A DNA stretch of 42,369 nucleotides from Candidatus Cloacimonadota bacterium (GTDB taxonomy: Bacteria > Cloacimonadota > Cloacimonadia > Cloacimonadales > TCS61), in assembly GCA_030621085.1 (NCBI GenBank), contig JAUXIJ010000023.1, positions 1 through 42,369 of the forward strand, read 5' to 3'. The notes under the pieces are model-generated. The model saw only the letters and a list, made by a program, of their open reading frames with translations, searched no databases and was not told where the DNA came from. Both the position numbers and the translations under genes were made by a program. Shown here piece after piece: positions 19,204 through 26,801 of the stretch. The first letter of the stretch is position 1. The number at the start of each line of letters is the position of its first letter.

Positions 19204-19280
<77 letters not shown>

Positions 19281-19306
19281 TTTTTTAAGTGTTTGAAAGA
19301 GAGTTT

Positions 19307-19388
19307 ATAGTGAGTCGGATTCATATCCGGCGGTAGCCGGACGCAGGATTAAGCGCAGCAAGCGCATTCAAATCCTGCTCACGCTACC
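19307..19388 (+). pseudogene. Decayed copy of an initiator-like tRNA
   Basis: A remnant between two good tRNAs. Its 3' part (TTCAAATCCTGC, then CTCACGCTACC) closely follows the T arm and acceptor end of the neighbouring tRNA-fMet, and GTGAG at 19310-19314 still pairs with CTCAC at 19378-19382. The middle (GTCGGATTCATATCCGG) recalls the fMet anticodon arm. The D arm is missing, and the T arm is split by about 18 extra bases. A 6-bp hairpin (TCCGGC/GCCGGA) stands in the variable region. It cannot fold as a working tRNA. Confidence 0.7.
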
Positions 19389-19417
19389 TTTTTTTTATAG
19401 AAGTGAAAAGAATAAAT

Positions 19418-19494
19418 GGCGGCGTAGCTCAGTTGGTTAGAGCATCGGAATCATAATCCGAGTGTCCGGGGTTCGAGTCCCTGCGCCGCTACCA
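19418..19494 (+). tRNA. tRNA-Met (CAU), probably elongator
   Basis: 77 bases with encoded CCA. The acceptor GGCGGCG pairs with CGCCGCT (first pair G-U), the anticodon loop is ATCATAA on stem TCGGA/TCCGA, and the T arm is CCGGGGTTCGAGTCCCTGC-like. A CAU anticodon can also be tRNA-Ile2 with lysidine; the body looks more like elongator Met, but the sequence alone does not settle it. Confidence 0.9.
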
Positions 19495-19508
19495 TTTATT
19501 TCTGTTGT

Positions 19509-19585
19509 GCGCCAGTAGCTCAGTTGGATAGAGCAACGGATTTCTAATCCGTAGGCCAGGGGTTCGAATCCCTTCTGGCGTGCCA
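19509..19585 (+). tRNA. tRNA-Arg (UCU)
   Basis: 77 bases with encoded CCA. The acceptor GCGCCAG pairs with CTGGCGT, the anticodon stem ACGGA/TCCGT frames loop TTTCTAA, and the T arm is AGGGGTTCGAATCCCTT. Reads AGA/AGG codons. Confidence 0.95.
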
Positions 19586-19648
19586 TTTTTTTAAAATTGA
19601 AAATCTATTAATTTATCATTTGTGATTTAAAATTTGTGATTCATTTAT

Positions 19649-19724
19649 GGTGGGTGTAGTTCAATGGTAGAGCACTGGATTGTGGTTCCAGGCGTTGTGG
19701 GTTCGAGTCCCATCATCCACCCCA
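19649..19724 (+). tRNA. tRNA-His (GUG)
   Basis: 76 bases with encoded CCA. It has the extra 5' G (G-1) opposite C73 that histidyl-tRNA synthetase needs. Anticodon loop TTGTGGT on stem CTGGA/TCCAG. Confidence 0.95.
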
Positions 19725-19735
19725 TATTTGTATAG

Positions 19736-19760
19736 TAACTGTCTATAAAATAGACAGTTA
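19736..19760. repeat. Perfect 11-bp inverted repeat after tRNA-His
   Basis: TAACTGTCTAT (19736-19746), a three-base loop, then ATAGACAGTTA (19750-19760). It lies 11 bases after the last tRNA and could end the tRNA transcript or the convergent gene at 19866, but neither strand has a proper U tract. Confidence 0.5.
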
Positions 19761-19865
19761 ACTTACAATATAGAATGTTGTAATCTGTTAATCGTTATGA
19801 ATATCGTTGTAAAATTAAAATAGAGTATAAAATCTGTTTGAACCCCATTAGAGTTTTTAGACAAC

Positions 19866-21554
19866 TTAATCACCAATTAAATAAACGTAAAAACTGTAAT
19901 AATATTCTGGTTCATTATTAATATAGATATTTTTTAAACCGATTTCATTTGAATTCAGTATCCTGGCTGTTGAGAAAATATATTTCACATCATATTTTTT
20001 CAGTTCCTCGATATTCAGGTCACATTTTATAGTTTTAAAATATTTTTTTATAATATATTGATTATTTAATCTCATAGATATCTTATCGTCAAATAAATAA
20101 ATCTGCTGTCCCCATTTTAAAAAATATTGATAAAGTTTTTCATTCTGCTTTATTTCATCTTTTATGATTTTATAAAAGTCTTTTTTAAATTTTAAAGGAT
20201 AGACTGGAATGTATCCACCTATTGTTTTATAACCATTGAAGTTTGCGATGCTTGGATGGAATCCTATGCAGCCAATTCTAATTTTATTTTTATTATAATT
20301 TCTCTCTGTTTTGATAAGATGTTCATTTATTTCGAAAAACAATTCTTTTGATACAACTTCTTTGAAAGTTGGTTTAGAGTTCCAGATTCTCCAGCTTGAA
20401 TGAAAGTAATTAATGCCAATTTGTGAAATTATTAAAATTAGAATAAATGTCTGCGCTATTTTTTTATTCTTAATTCTTTTATATAAATTTAAAAGACAAA
20501 TAGCCCACAATAAATACCACAATCCGACATTAAGAAGATAAAAACGTGAATAGTTAAAACCAAATCCCAGTTTTGTATAAAAATCGTTTATTGGTTTGTA
20601 ATTGTATAAACTATAAATTATAGCAGTGAAAATAATAAAAGAACAAATGATTTTAAAATATTTGCTTAGTTCATAATTTTTATTTTTTATAATTAAGAAT
20701 AATAAAACTGTAGGAAGAATAATATATTGGTGATTACTTTTTGAATGTAAATGAGAAGTGAAAAAAAAATTTATAAAATTTATTAAAACAGTCTCAAATC
20801 CTTTCCCAGCTAATTTAATTCCTACCCTGTTTGTAGGAATTTTGTATATAAAGTTAATCAAAAAAAAAGGATAATTAATTAAAACATAAAGAATGGTTAA
20901 GGTTATAAGAGAAATTATTAGATGTTTTACTGCTTGCCTTTTCTTAATAAAATGAATAATAATTATAAGCAAGCAGAACAAGATAAAAACTCCGGACAAG
21001 AAAAATCCGGAATAAAAAGGATAAACAATAACAATAAGATATGAAATAAATATCTTTTTTGAAAAGTAAAGATTTGTAAAAGCGTAGATCAGTAAAGGAA
21101 TTCCGGCTACAGATAATCCTCCTTGTGACCAGAATGGTAGATAAATGAACGAAATTGATAACAAAGCAGAGAAAATAATTGGTATTTTTTTTAAAATATA
21201 ATTTCTTAAAAGAAGAAAAAATCCCATAAAAGCTAAAATGCGATAAATAATTTCATTAATTATATAACCAGGAAGAAATCCGAATTGCCAGAAAATTTTT
21301 GGGACTGTTACCAGAGATACTCGAAAAATCGGTTCAATATCCGGCATATAAAATTCTTCCATTGATTCATTAGGAAAAAAACTACCCTGAAATTTTCCAT
21401 CAAAAATTCCTATATAACTTATCTGATCGAGATTATCAAATTGCTCAATATAGCAATTCTCTCCTTTAACGAAATATGGTAGAAAATAAATTGTGAACAA
21501 AAAAACTGAAAGTAAAATCCAGGTTAACTTATTTTCAATAAATGTTAGTTTCAT
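19866..21554 (-). CDS. Polytopic membrane protein, DUF6044 / YfhO-like
   Basis: 562 residues with roughly ten to twelve membrane segments, from LTWILLSVFLFTIYFLPYF at the start to IAQTFILILIISQIGINYF near residue 395, followed by a ~170-residue extracytoplasmic tail. The first loop has ENCYIEQFDNLDQISYIGIF, which matches the DNLD-type motif I associate with the DUF6044 family; these resemble GT-C-type glycosyltransferases and YfhO. It is the last gene of the glycan operon (one-base gap after the WecE-like gene), which suggests a role in moving or adding sugars at the membrane. Family assignment is moderate and activity unproven. It is very A/T-rich. Confidence 0.65.
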   Translation of the reverse strand: MKLTFIENKLTWILLSVFLFTIYFLPYFVKGENCYIEQFDNLDQISYIGIFDGKFQGSFFPNESMEEFYMPDIEPIFRVSLVTVPKIFWQFGFLPGYIINEIIYRILAFMGFFLLLRNYILKKIPIIFSALLSISFIYLPFWSQGGLSVAGIPLLIYAFTNLYFSKKIFISYLIVIVYPFYSGFFLSGVFILFCLLIIIIHFIKKRQAVKHLIISLITLTILYVLINYPFFLINFIYKIPTNRVGIKLAGKGFETVLINFINFFFTSHLHSKSNHQYIILPTVLLFLIIKNKNYELSKYFKIICSFIIFTAIIYSLYNYKPINDFYTKLGFGFNYSRFYLLNVGLWYLLWAICLLNLYKRIKNKKIAQTFILILIISQIGINYFHSSWRIWNSKPTFKEVVSKELFFEINEHLIKTERNYNKNKIRIGCIGFHPSIANFNGYKTIGGYIPVYPLKFKKDFYKIIKDEIKQNEKLYQYFLKWGQQIYLFDDKISMRLNNQYIIKKYFKTIKCDLNIEELKKYDVKYIFSTARILNSNEIGLKNIYINNEPEYYYSFYVYLIGD

Positions 21555-21555
21555 T

Positions 21556-22686
21556 TCAACTCAATTTCTTGTAAAATTCCATAATTTCACAACAGATGAA
21601 ATTAATTTCCTGGATTGTGAGAGAATAATACATCGGTAAACGAAGCAGTGTTTCACTTATTTTATCCGTTACCGGCAAATCAACATTATTATATTTACCC
21701 TGCCAAAAAGCAGCTTTATGCAATGGTTGGTAATGAAAAACAGCTTGTATTCCTTTCTGTTTCAAATGATGTATTAGTTCTTTTCTTTGTCTTTCGTTCT
21801 TTGTGTGAATATAGAAACAATGACCATTTGATGAACATCCATTTGGAATTACCGGTAATTTGTTATTTTCAATAATGTCAGAAAGGTTCTTTAGATAACG
21901 TTTAAAAAGTAAATTTCTTTTTTCATTAACTTTAGATAGATTTTTTAATTGAGAATAAAGAAATGCTGCCTGTAATTCCGACATCGAGAAATTCGAGCTT
22001 TTTTCTACCCAGGTATATTTTTCAATTAGACCTTTTTCAAAATGGATGCGATTTGTACCATAATCTTTCAGGAAAATCGCTCTTTCTATCATCTCCTTTC
22101 TATTTATGAGAAAAGCTCCACCTTCTCCGCATTGAACATTTTTTGTTTTATGGAAACTAATGGTTGCCAGGTCTCCGAAACTTCCTGCATGGTTATCTTT
22201 GAATCTACTGCTAATCGACATTGCTGCATCTTCGATCAGGAATAGATGGTTCTTTTTACAGATGGATGTAATTTTATCCATCTGGCAAATAACCCCACCA
22301 TAATGAACTACCACGACAGCTTTGGTTCTTTTTGTGATTAAAGGTTCGATTTTATCTTCATCTATGTTTTTTGTATCTTCTTTTATGTCACACCAGACGA
22401 TTTCTGCACCCTGTCGCACAAATGGATTTGCAGTTCCGGGATGCGTAAATGATGGCATAATGATCTCATCACCGGGTTTAATATTACAAAGTAGCGCACA
22501 CATTTCCAGGGCAGATGTACAGGAAGGGGTCATAATAGCTTTTTCGCAGAAGGTTTCTTTTTCTATAAGCTCAGCACATTTGGATGTAAATTCTCCTTTT
22601 CCTGAAAAACGATTTTTGCCTATTGCTTGTTTCAGATATTCGATCTCATCTCCCAGTACTAAAGGTTTACTAAAAGGGATTTTCAT
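21556..22686 (-). CDS. wecE: WecE/RffA-like sugar aminotransferase (DegT/DnrJ family)
   Basis: 376 residues. I use the ATG at 22686, which overlaps the WbqC stop as ATGA, giving MKIPFSKPLVLGDEIEYL like other WecE proteins. The fold-type-I PLP enzyme signatures are present: PSCTSALEMCALL, PSFTHPGTANPFVRQGAE, LIEDAAMSI (PLP-binding Asp) and SFHKTKNVQCGEGGA with the Schiff-base lysine after SFH. KYTWVEKSSNFSMSELQAAFLYSQL is close to the WecE consensus. WecE transfers an amino group to dTDP-4-keto-6-deoxyglucose to make dTDP-4-amino-4,6-dideoxygalactose (Fuc4N). Related DegT enzymes act on other keto sugars, so the exact sugar is inferred. Confidence 0.85.
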   Translation of the reverse strand: MKIPFSKPLVLGDEIEYLKQAIGKNRFSGKGEFTSKCAELIEKETFCEKAIMTPSCTSALEMCALLCNIKPGDEIIMPSFTHPGTANPFVRQGAEIVWCDIKEDTKNIDEDKIEPLITKRTKAVVVVHYGGVICQMDKITSICKKNHLFLIEDAAMSISSRFKDNHAGSFGDLATISFHKTKNVQCGEGGAFLINRKEMIERAIFLKDYGTNRIHFEKGLIEKYTWVEKSSNFSMSELQAAFLYSQLKNLSKVNEKRNLLFKRYLKNLSDIIENNKLPVIPNGCSSNGHCFYIHTKNERQRKELIHHLKQKGIQAVFHYQPLHKAAFWQGKYNNVDLPVTDKISETLLRLPMYYSLTIQEINFICCEIMEFYKKLS

Positions 22687-23381
22687 TTTGATTCCCATTT
22701 CTTCCAGATGAATTTGGGGGAATCTTGACCTTCGCAGAATAAAAGGTCAAAGATCGTGACATTGTGTGCAAATTCACCCCAGGATTGGCTGTAAACAGGG
22801 TAATTTGAGTAATCCATATATTCAAGTTTGATATTATTTTTTTGGAATAATTCAGGATTTATGTAAGATTTTGCTGAAGGTCCTGTCAGGTAAAAATCTC
22901 CATCGAGTTGATGAATAATTGATATTATTTTTTCGTTCTTTCCCTCTAAAAGTTCTAATTCTCTCGAATCTGAAAAATTTGTTTTGATACAAAGCATTCC
23001 GGTAATTTCTTTAATCAAAAGTTGATTTAGATTACTCAGGTTTTCCCAGTTTTTTCTCATTAATATATTTTGTAACAATTCAAAATACTGTTTGAAAAAT
23101 ATGCATTTTTTATAATTCTTTTCCAATGCATTTAGATGCTTTTTTCTCCAATCTGTAGAATTATCTATTTTCACTTCATTTATCATCATAGATTGCGTTC
23201 CATTAGTTGGGATTGTGAGCCATTTGAGGCCTTCGGGAGTTTTTATCCGGTTGCGGTTTCTCCAATCTCTGGTAGTAAATTGTGCAGTATCCAGGAATAC
23301 AAAGTGATCTACATTCTGAATGATATGGAAGTATCCTTTCCATGGGATATAATTTGATTGGATAATAGCTATTTTTTTCAT
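22683..23381 (-). CDS. WbqC-like family protein
   Basis: 232 residues. MKKIAIIQSNYIPWKGYFHII, DHFVFLDTAQFTTRDWRNRNRIKT and GLKWLTIP form the WbqC (PF08889-type) signature. WbqC proteins are found in O-antigen and other glycan clusters, often next to DegT aminotransferases, and are thought to act on a nucleotide amino sugar; the reaction is not firmly known. The start overlaps the NeuD-like stop by four bases (ATGA) and its own stop overlaps the WecE-like start in the same way, so the three are translationally coupled. Confidence 0.88.
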   Translation of the reverse strand: MKKIAIIQSNYIPWKGYFHIIQNVDHFVFLDTAQFTTRDWRNRNRIKTPEGLKWLTIPTNGTQSMMINEVKIDNSTDWRKKHLNALEKNYKKCIFFKQYFELLQNILMRKNWENLSNLNQLLIKEITGMLCIKTNFSDSRELELLEGKNEKIISIIHQLDGDFYLTGPSAKSYINPELFQKNNIKLEYMDYSNYPVYSQSWGEFAHNVTIFDLLFCEGQDSPKFIWKKWESK

Positions 23382-24037
23382 TTTACTTTGCGTATGAATT
23401 TTGCAGGATTTCCTGCCCAGATCTCATTTTCACCAATATTTTCCAGAAGTACAGATCCCATTCCTAAAGCCGAGTTTTTTCCTATTTCCAGATTTTCCCT
23501 AACAGTAGCATTCAAGCCGACATGAACACCATCAGAGATATTTAGATATGCACTGGTACAGCATTGAGCAGCAAAATGACAATAGTTCTCGATTTTGTTA
23601 TTATGCCCAATAGTAGCACCCACCATCACTAGACAACATTTACCGAAACTCGTTCCAGAAGATATGGATGCATTAGGCATTACAACTGTTCCATGACTAA
23701 GTTTCACATTTGATGCAACGTACGTCATTGGATGAATAAAAATAACCAGAGAAGAATCTGGTATTTTCAGACTTTCGAAAAGCTCGATTCGCTCTTGCTG
23801 CCCATCAATTCGGTAAATTGTATTGATGAAATAAAATCCTTTTTTTATGAATTTGGAAGCATCTATTGTTTTTCCAAGAACCTGAAAGCCTTCGATCAAA
23901 GAGTCTTTTTCCTGCCTATCATTCAAATATCCTACAAATTCCCATTCATCGAAACCACGTTTATTTGCATCAACAATCGCATTTGCTATTACAGAGCCAT
24001 TTCCTAATCCACCTAAAATAATTATTTTCTTACTCAT
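23378..24037 (-). CDS. NeuD/PglD-like sugar O- or N-acyltransferase
   Basis: 219 residues. The N terminus is a Rossmann-like PglD domain (KKIIILGGLGNGSVIANAIVDAN ... FVGYLNDR). From about residue 100 comes a left-handed beta-helix with hexapeptide repeats (VVMPNASISSGTSFGKCCLVMVGATIGHNNKIE, SDGVHVGLNATVRENLEIGKNSALGMGSVLL), ending IWAGNPAKFIRKVK. Such enzymes acetylate amino sugars with acetyl-CoA; with the WecE-like enzyme next door, acetylation of a 4-amino-deoxy sugar is a fair inference. The gap to the GT2 gene is seven bases. Confidence 0.85.
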   Translation of the reverse strand: MSKKIIILGGLGNGSVIANAIVDANKRGFDEWEFVGYLNDRQEKDSLIEGFQVLGKTIDASKFIKKGFYFINTIYRIDGQQERIELFESLKIPDSSLVIFIHPMTYVASNVKLSHGTVVMPNASISSGTSFGKCCLVMVGATIGHNNKIENYCHFAAQCCTSAYLNISDGVHVGLNATVRENLEIGKNSALGMGSVLLENIGENEIWAGNPAKFIRKVK

Positions 24038-24044
24038 TTTTTTC

Positions 24045-24776
24045 TCACTTTTTTACAATAAATCTTTCAACTGTAAATTCGGAATTTCGTTTTGCAATTT
24101 TCAATTTTGCATGGGGAAAAATTCTGTCAAATGCAAGTTTGAACATTCTATTTAAATTATATCCACCTTTACCTGCATATCTTTTATCGCGATGAAGGTC
24201 AACAGTTTTGTAATATATTTTTGCCCTGTAAAATCGGCTTAACGTTGTTCCGGATAACTCGGGGATATTTTTAACAGTTTCATAAGCTTCTTTTTTAAAA
24301 GCCCGAAAAACACCTATATTTGGAGGATGATGAATTTTCGTAATAACATTGGAAATAATGAAGAATGTATTTGAAATAATTTTTTTTGCAACAGAATCTT
24401 TCCTGGAAACCCATTTTGCAACTGCCATTTGAACATCATTTTCTTCTAATGCATTCAGTAATTTCGGGATGTCTTCCGGTTTGTCCTGAAGGTCGGAATC
24501 CATGATTACTATTATATCTCCTTCTGAATACTCCAATCCTGCAGTTATTGCATTCGATTGACCAAAATTCTTTACGAGTTTAACAATTCTTATGTTCTCA
24601 TCTTTATCTTGAAATTCTTTTAATATCTGAAATGAATCATCTGAACTTCCATCATCAACAAAGATAATTTCATAACTTTTTCCCAGTTCAAAGATCACAG
24701 GTTTCAACCTTCTGTATAATTCATGCAGAACTTTGCTGTCATTAAAAACAGGGATAACAATTGAAAGCTCTATCAT
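24045..24776 (-). CDS. Family 2 glycosyltransferase (DPM1/ArnC-like)
   Basis: 243 residues without membrane segments. LSIVIPVFNDSKVLHELYRRL begins the GT-A fold, EIIFVDDGSSDDSF carries the nucleotide-binding Asp, and IIVIMDSDLQDKPEDIP holds the DXD-type acidic motif. ITAGLEYSEGD is the usual GT2 GLxxA-like stretch. Proteins of this type usually load a sugar onto undecaprenyl or dolichyl phosphate, which fits the flippase-like gene it overlaps by four bases. The sugar is unknown. Confidence 0.9.
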   Translation of the reverse strand: MIELSIVIPVFNDSKVLHELYRRLKPVIFELGKSYEIIFVDDGSSDDSFQILKEFQDKDENIRIVKLVKNFGQSNAITAGLEYSEGDIIVIMDSDLQDKPEDIPKLLNALEENDVQMAVAKWVSRKDSVAKKIISNTFFIISNVITKIHHPPNIGVFRAFKKEAYETVKNIPELSGTTLSRFYRAKIYYKTVDLHRDKRYAGKGGYNLNRMFKLAFDRIFPHAKLKIAKRNSEFTVERFIVKK

Positions 24777-25756
24777 TTAATGATATCCCTTTTATGTATC
24801 TGGCTTGCAATACTGATTATCCCACCAATAAAAGCAGGTACGCCTGTTAGTATTAGGAAATTCAGTATTGACACACTGAACGCAACCGTCGGTTCAATTC
24901 CAACGAGACTATAAAATTGAACAAAAGCACCTTCACGTATCCCGAACCCACTGATGGTTACAGGTATCAAAGAGATAATTTGAATTACCGGAATAAAGGC
25001 AAGATGATAGATGATGGGAATACTTATGCCCATAGCTTTGAAAATAAGATACACATTAATGAATGTTGTGAGCTGGATTAATATCATAATCGGTAAAGCT
25101 TCCAAAATTATTTTCTTGAATGGCAGTCTGGTAAGTGAGCTGTGCATGCCAGAGAGGAATTCAAAAACCTTTCTGGCAAATCTGATCTTTTTCAAACGAA
25201 TTGAAACATAATTGTATATACTACTGTTAGTTATGATTAGTGTTATTGAAAGAATTGTGATAGCTGTCAATATCAGGATGGTTCTGGCAATAGCTATTTG
25301 TGGAATGTTATGAATGAACAAACTGAAAAAAATTCCGAAGAAGCAAAGAAGAATAAAACCCAGTAATTTTTCTGCTATAATTGTGCTTCCTGAAGTTCCC
25401 GGCTTGTCTCTGTGTTTTTTCTCTATTAGATACATTCTGATAGCAGCAAAACCGTCTGATGAAGGAAGCATAATTCCCCAGAATATCGAGATGAAATTTA
25501 TTTTGATAAGCTGTTTTAATTTCTCTGATATTCCTGAATAAAACAGGAAAATCTTCCATCTGACTGCAGAAAGGATAGGTATCAGAACCAGGGTGAAATA
25601 GAAAGAAAAGATCAGCCACACAGGCATTGAAAGTGCGCTTGCTCTATTGAGAAGAGATATATTGTATCTTAGAAAAATATGGATTAATAATCCGATAGAA
25701 ATTATTGCCTGAATAATCGTTAATATTTTTCTAAATACTTTTGAATGGATTTTCAT
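24773..25756 (-). CDS. Lysylphosphatidylglycerol-synthase TM-region / AglD-like flippase-type membrane protein
   Basis: 327 residues with about eight membrane segments. Typical family motifs are IFWGIMLPSSDGFAAIRMYLIEKK near residue 90, the EKLLGF segment, and IPVTISGFGIREGAFVQFYSL near residue 270 followed by a final hydrophobic pair. Family members (PF03706) occur in glycan clusters and may move polyprenyl-linked sugars; lipid transfer itself needs a separate catalytic domain not present here. It begins six bases after nadA and overlaps the GT2 gene by ATGA. Confidence 0.85.
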   Translation of the reverse strand: MKIHSKVFRKILTIIQAIISIGLLIHIFLRYNISLLNRASALSMPVWLIFSFYFTLVLIPILSAVRWKIFLFYSGISEKLKQLIKINFISIFWGIMLPSSDGFAAIRMYLIEKKHRDKPGTSGSTIIAEKLLGFILLCFFGIFFSLFIHNIPQIAIARTILILTAITILSITLIITNSSIYNYVSIRLKKIRFARKVFEFLSGMHSSLTRLPFKKIILEALPIMILIQLTTFINVYLIFKAMGISIPIIYHLAFIPVIQIISLIPVTISGFGIREGAFVQFYSLVGIEPTVAFSVSILNFLILTGVPAFIGGIISIASQIHKRDIIK

Positions 25757-25761
25757 AATTC

Positions 25762-26691
25762 CTAAATAAAAAGCAGCATCCTATCCAATGATTTCTTAGC
25801 TTTTTGTTTTATACTTTCAGTTACTGTTATTTCATATTTTTCTTCAGCAAGAGCTTTAACAGCACCCCGCAGGTCAGTTTTTTTCATATCGTCATAAACC
25901 ATTTTTGGACTGAGCGGAACCAGTTGCTTTTCTGGATAACGATATTTTAACTGGTAATAAAGCCCGATCTCAGTTCCGATAATTACTCTGTCATTGTCTT
26001 TCACGAAGTCTATCATCTGGCTGGTGGAGCAAACAAGGTCAGCTTCTTTACATACATCAAGAGTGCATTCCGGGTGAACAATAAGTGAATAATCAGGATA
26101 TTCTTCTTTCATCATCATGGTTTCTTCCAGCGTTATTTGCTCGTGAACATAGCAGTAACTATCGAACATAATAAGTTCGCGGTTATTTTTATAAGCTACC
26201 CATGCTCCAATATTTTTATCCGGAACAAAAATTATCTGTTTATCCTTAGGAATTGAGGAAACAACTTTTACAGCATTTGCAGATGTACATGTTATTGTGC
26301 TTTCTGCTTTCAGGGCTGCGGGAGAGTTCACATAACATACAACTTCTGCATCCGGATATTTTTCTCTTAAAGCACGCAAATCATTAGGAGATTTCATATT
26401 TGCCAGGGGGCAATCTGCATCGTAATGTGACATCAATACTTTTTTATCTGGATTCAGTATTTTTACAGTCTCTGCCATAATTTTTATTCCGCAGAGCAGG
26501 ATCATTTTTGCATCTGCATTAGTTGCTACTTTTGCCATTTGCAGGGAATCACCTACATAATCAGCTATTTTTTGAACTTCAACATATTGGTAATTATGAG
26601 CTAAAACGAAACAGTTCTTCTCTTTTTTCAAATTTTCTGTAATAGTATATAAATCATTATTTGATAATGAGTTCCAATCGATATTCAGCAT
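25762..26691 (-). CDS. nadA: Quinolinate synthase
   Basis: 309 residues, normal length. NadA condenses iminoaspartate with dihydroxyacetone phosphate in NAD biosynthesis using a [4Fe-4S] cluster. FVLAHNYQYVEVQKIADYVGDSL, LLCGIKIMAE with Cys67, MSHYDADCPLANM, CTSANAVKVV and LIVHPECTLDV are all characteristic, giving two of the three cluster ligands (LLCG and HPEC). The third normally lies in a C-x-(N/D)MKK motif near the end. Here that segment reads SPKMVYDDMKKTDL with Tyr in place of Cys (codon at 25894-25896). It is the first gene of the glycan operon and has a GGAG ribosome site. No nadB or nadC is in the window. Confidence 0.93.
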   Translation of the reverse strand: MLNIDWNSLSNNDLYTITENLKKEKNCFVLAHNYQYVEVQKIADYVGDSLQMAKVATNADAKMILLCGIKIMAETVKILNPDKKVLMSHYDADCPLANMKSPNDLRALREKYPDAEVVCYVNSPAALKAESTITCTSANAVKVVSSIPKDKQIIFVPDKNIGAWVAYKNNRELIMFDSYCYVHEQITLEETMMMKEEYPDYSLIVHPECTLDVCKEADLVCSTSQMIDFVKDNDRVIIGTEIGLYYQLKYRYPEKQLVPLSPKMVYDDMKKTDLRGAVKALAEEKYEITVTESIKQKAKKSLDRMLLFI

Positions 26692-26713
26692 TTCTTCTCC
26701 AATCCAGTTTTCT

Positions 26714-26738
26714 CGTTCCCAAGTTGAACTTGAGAGCG
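26714..26738. repeat. Small GTTCCCAAG-type palindrome
   Basis: CAAGTT is followed by AACTTG around a central G, flanked by GTTCCC and GAGAGC, in the gap between the PaaK-like gene and nadA. It resembles the hairpin before rplU (17534-17552) and belongs to a kind of intergenic palindrome common in environmental genomes. Confidence 0.4.
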
Positions 26739-26801
26739 TGATTGTAACGAAAATACTTTATTTGATTAAGATGCATATTATATTCCAAGTGAAGCTTAAA
26801 A

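Noticed and set aside
19307..19388. A working sixth tRNA
   Set aside because: The D arm is missing and the T arm is broken, so it cannot fold as a tRNA.
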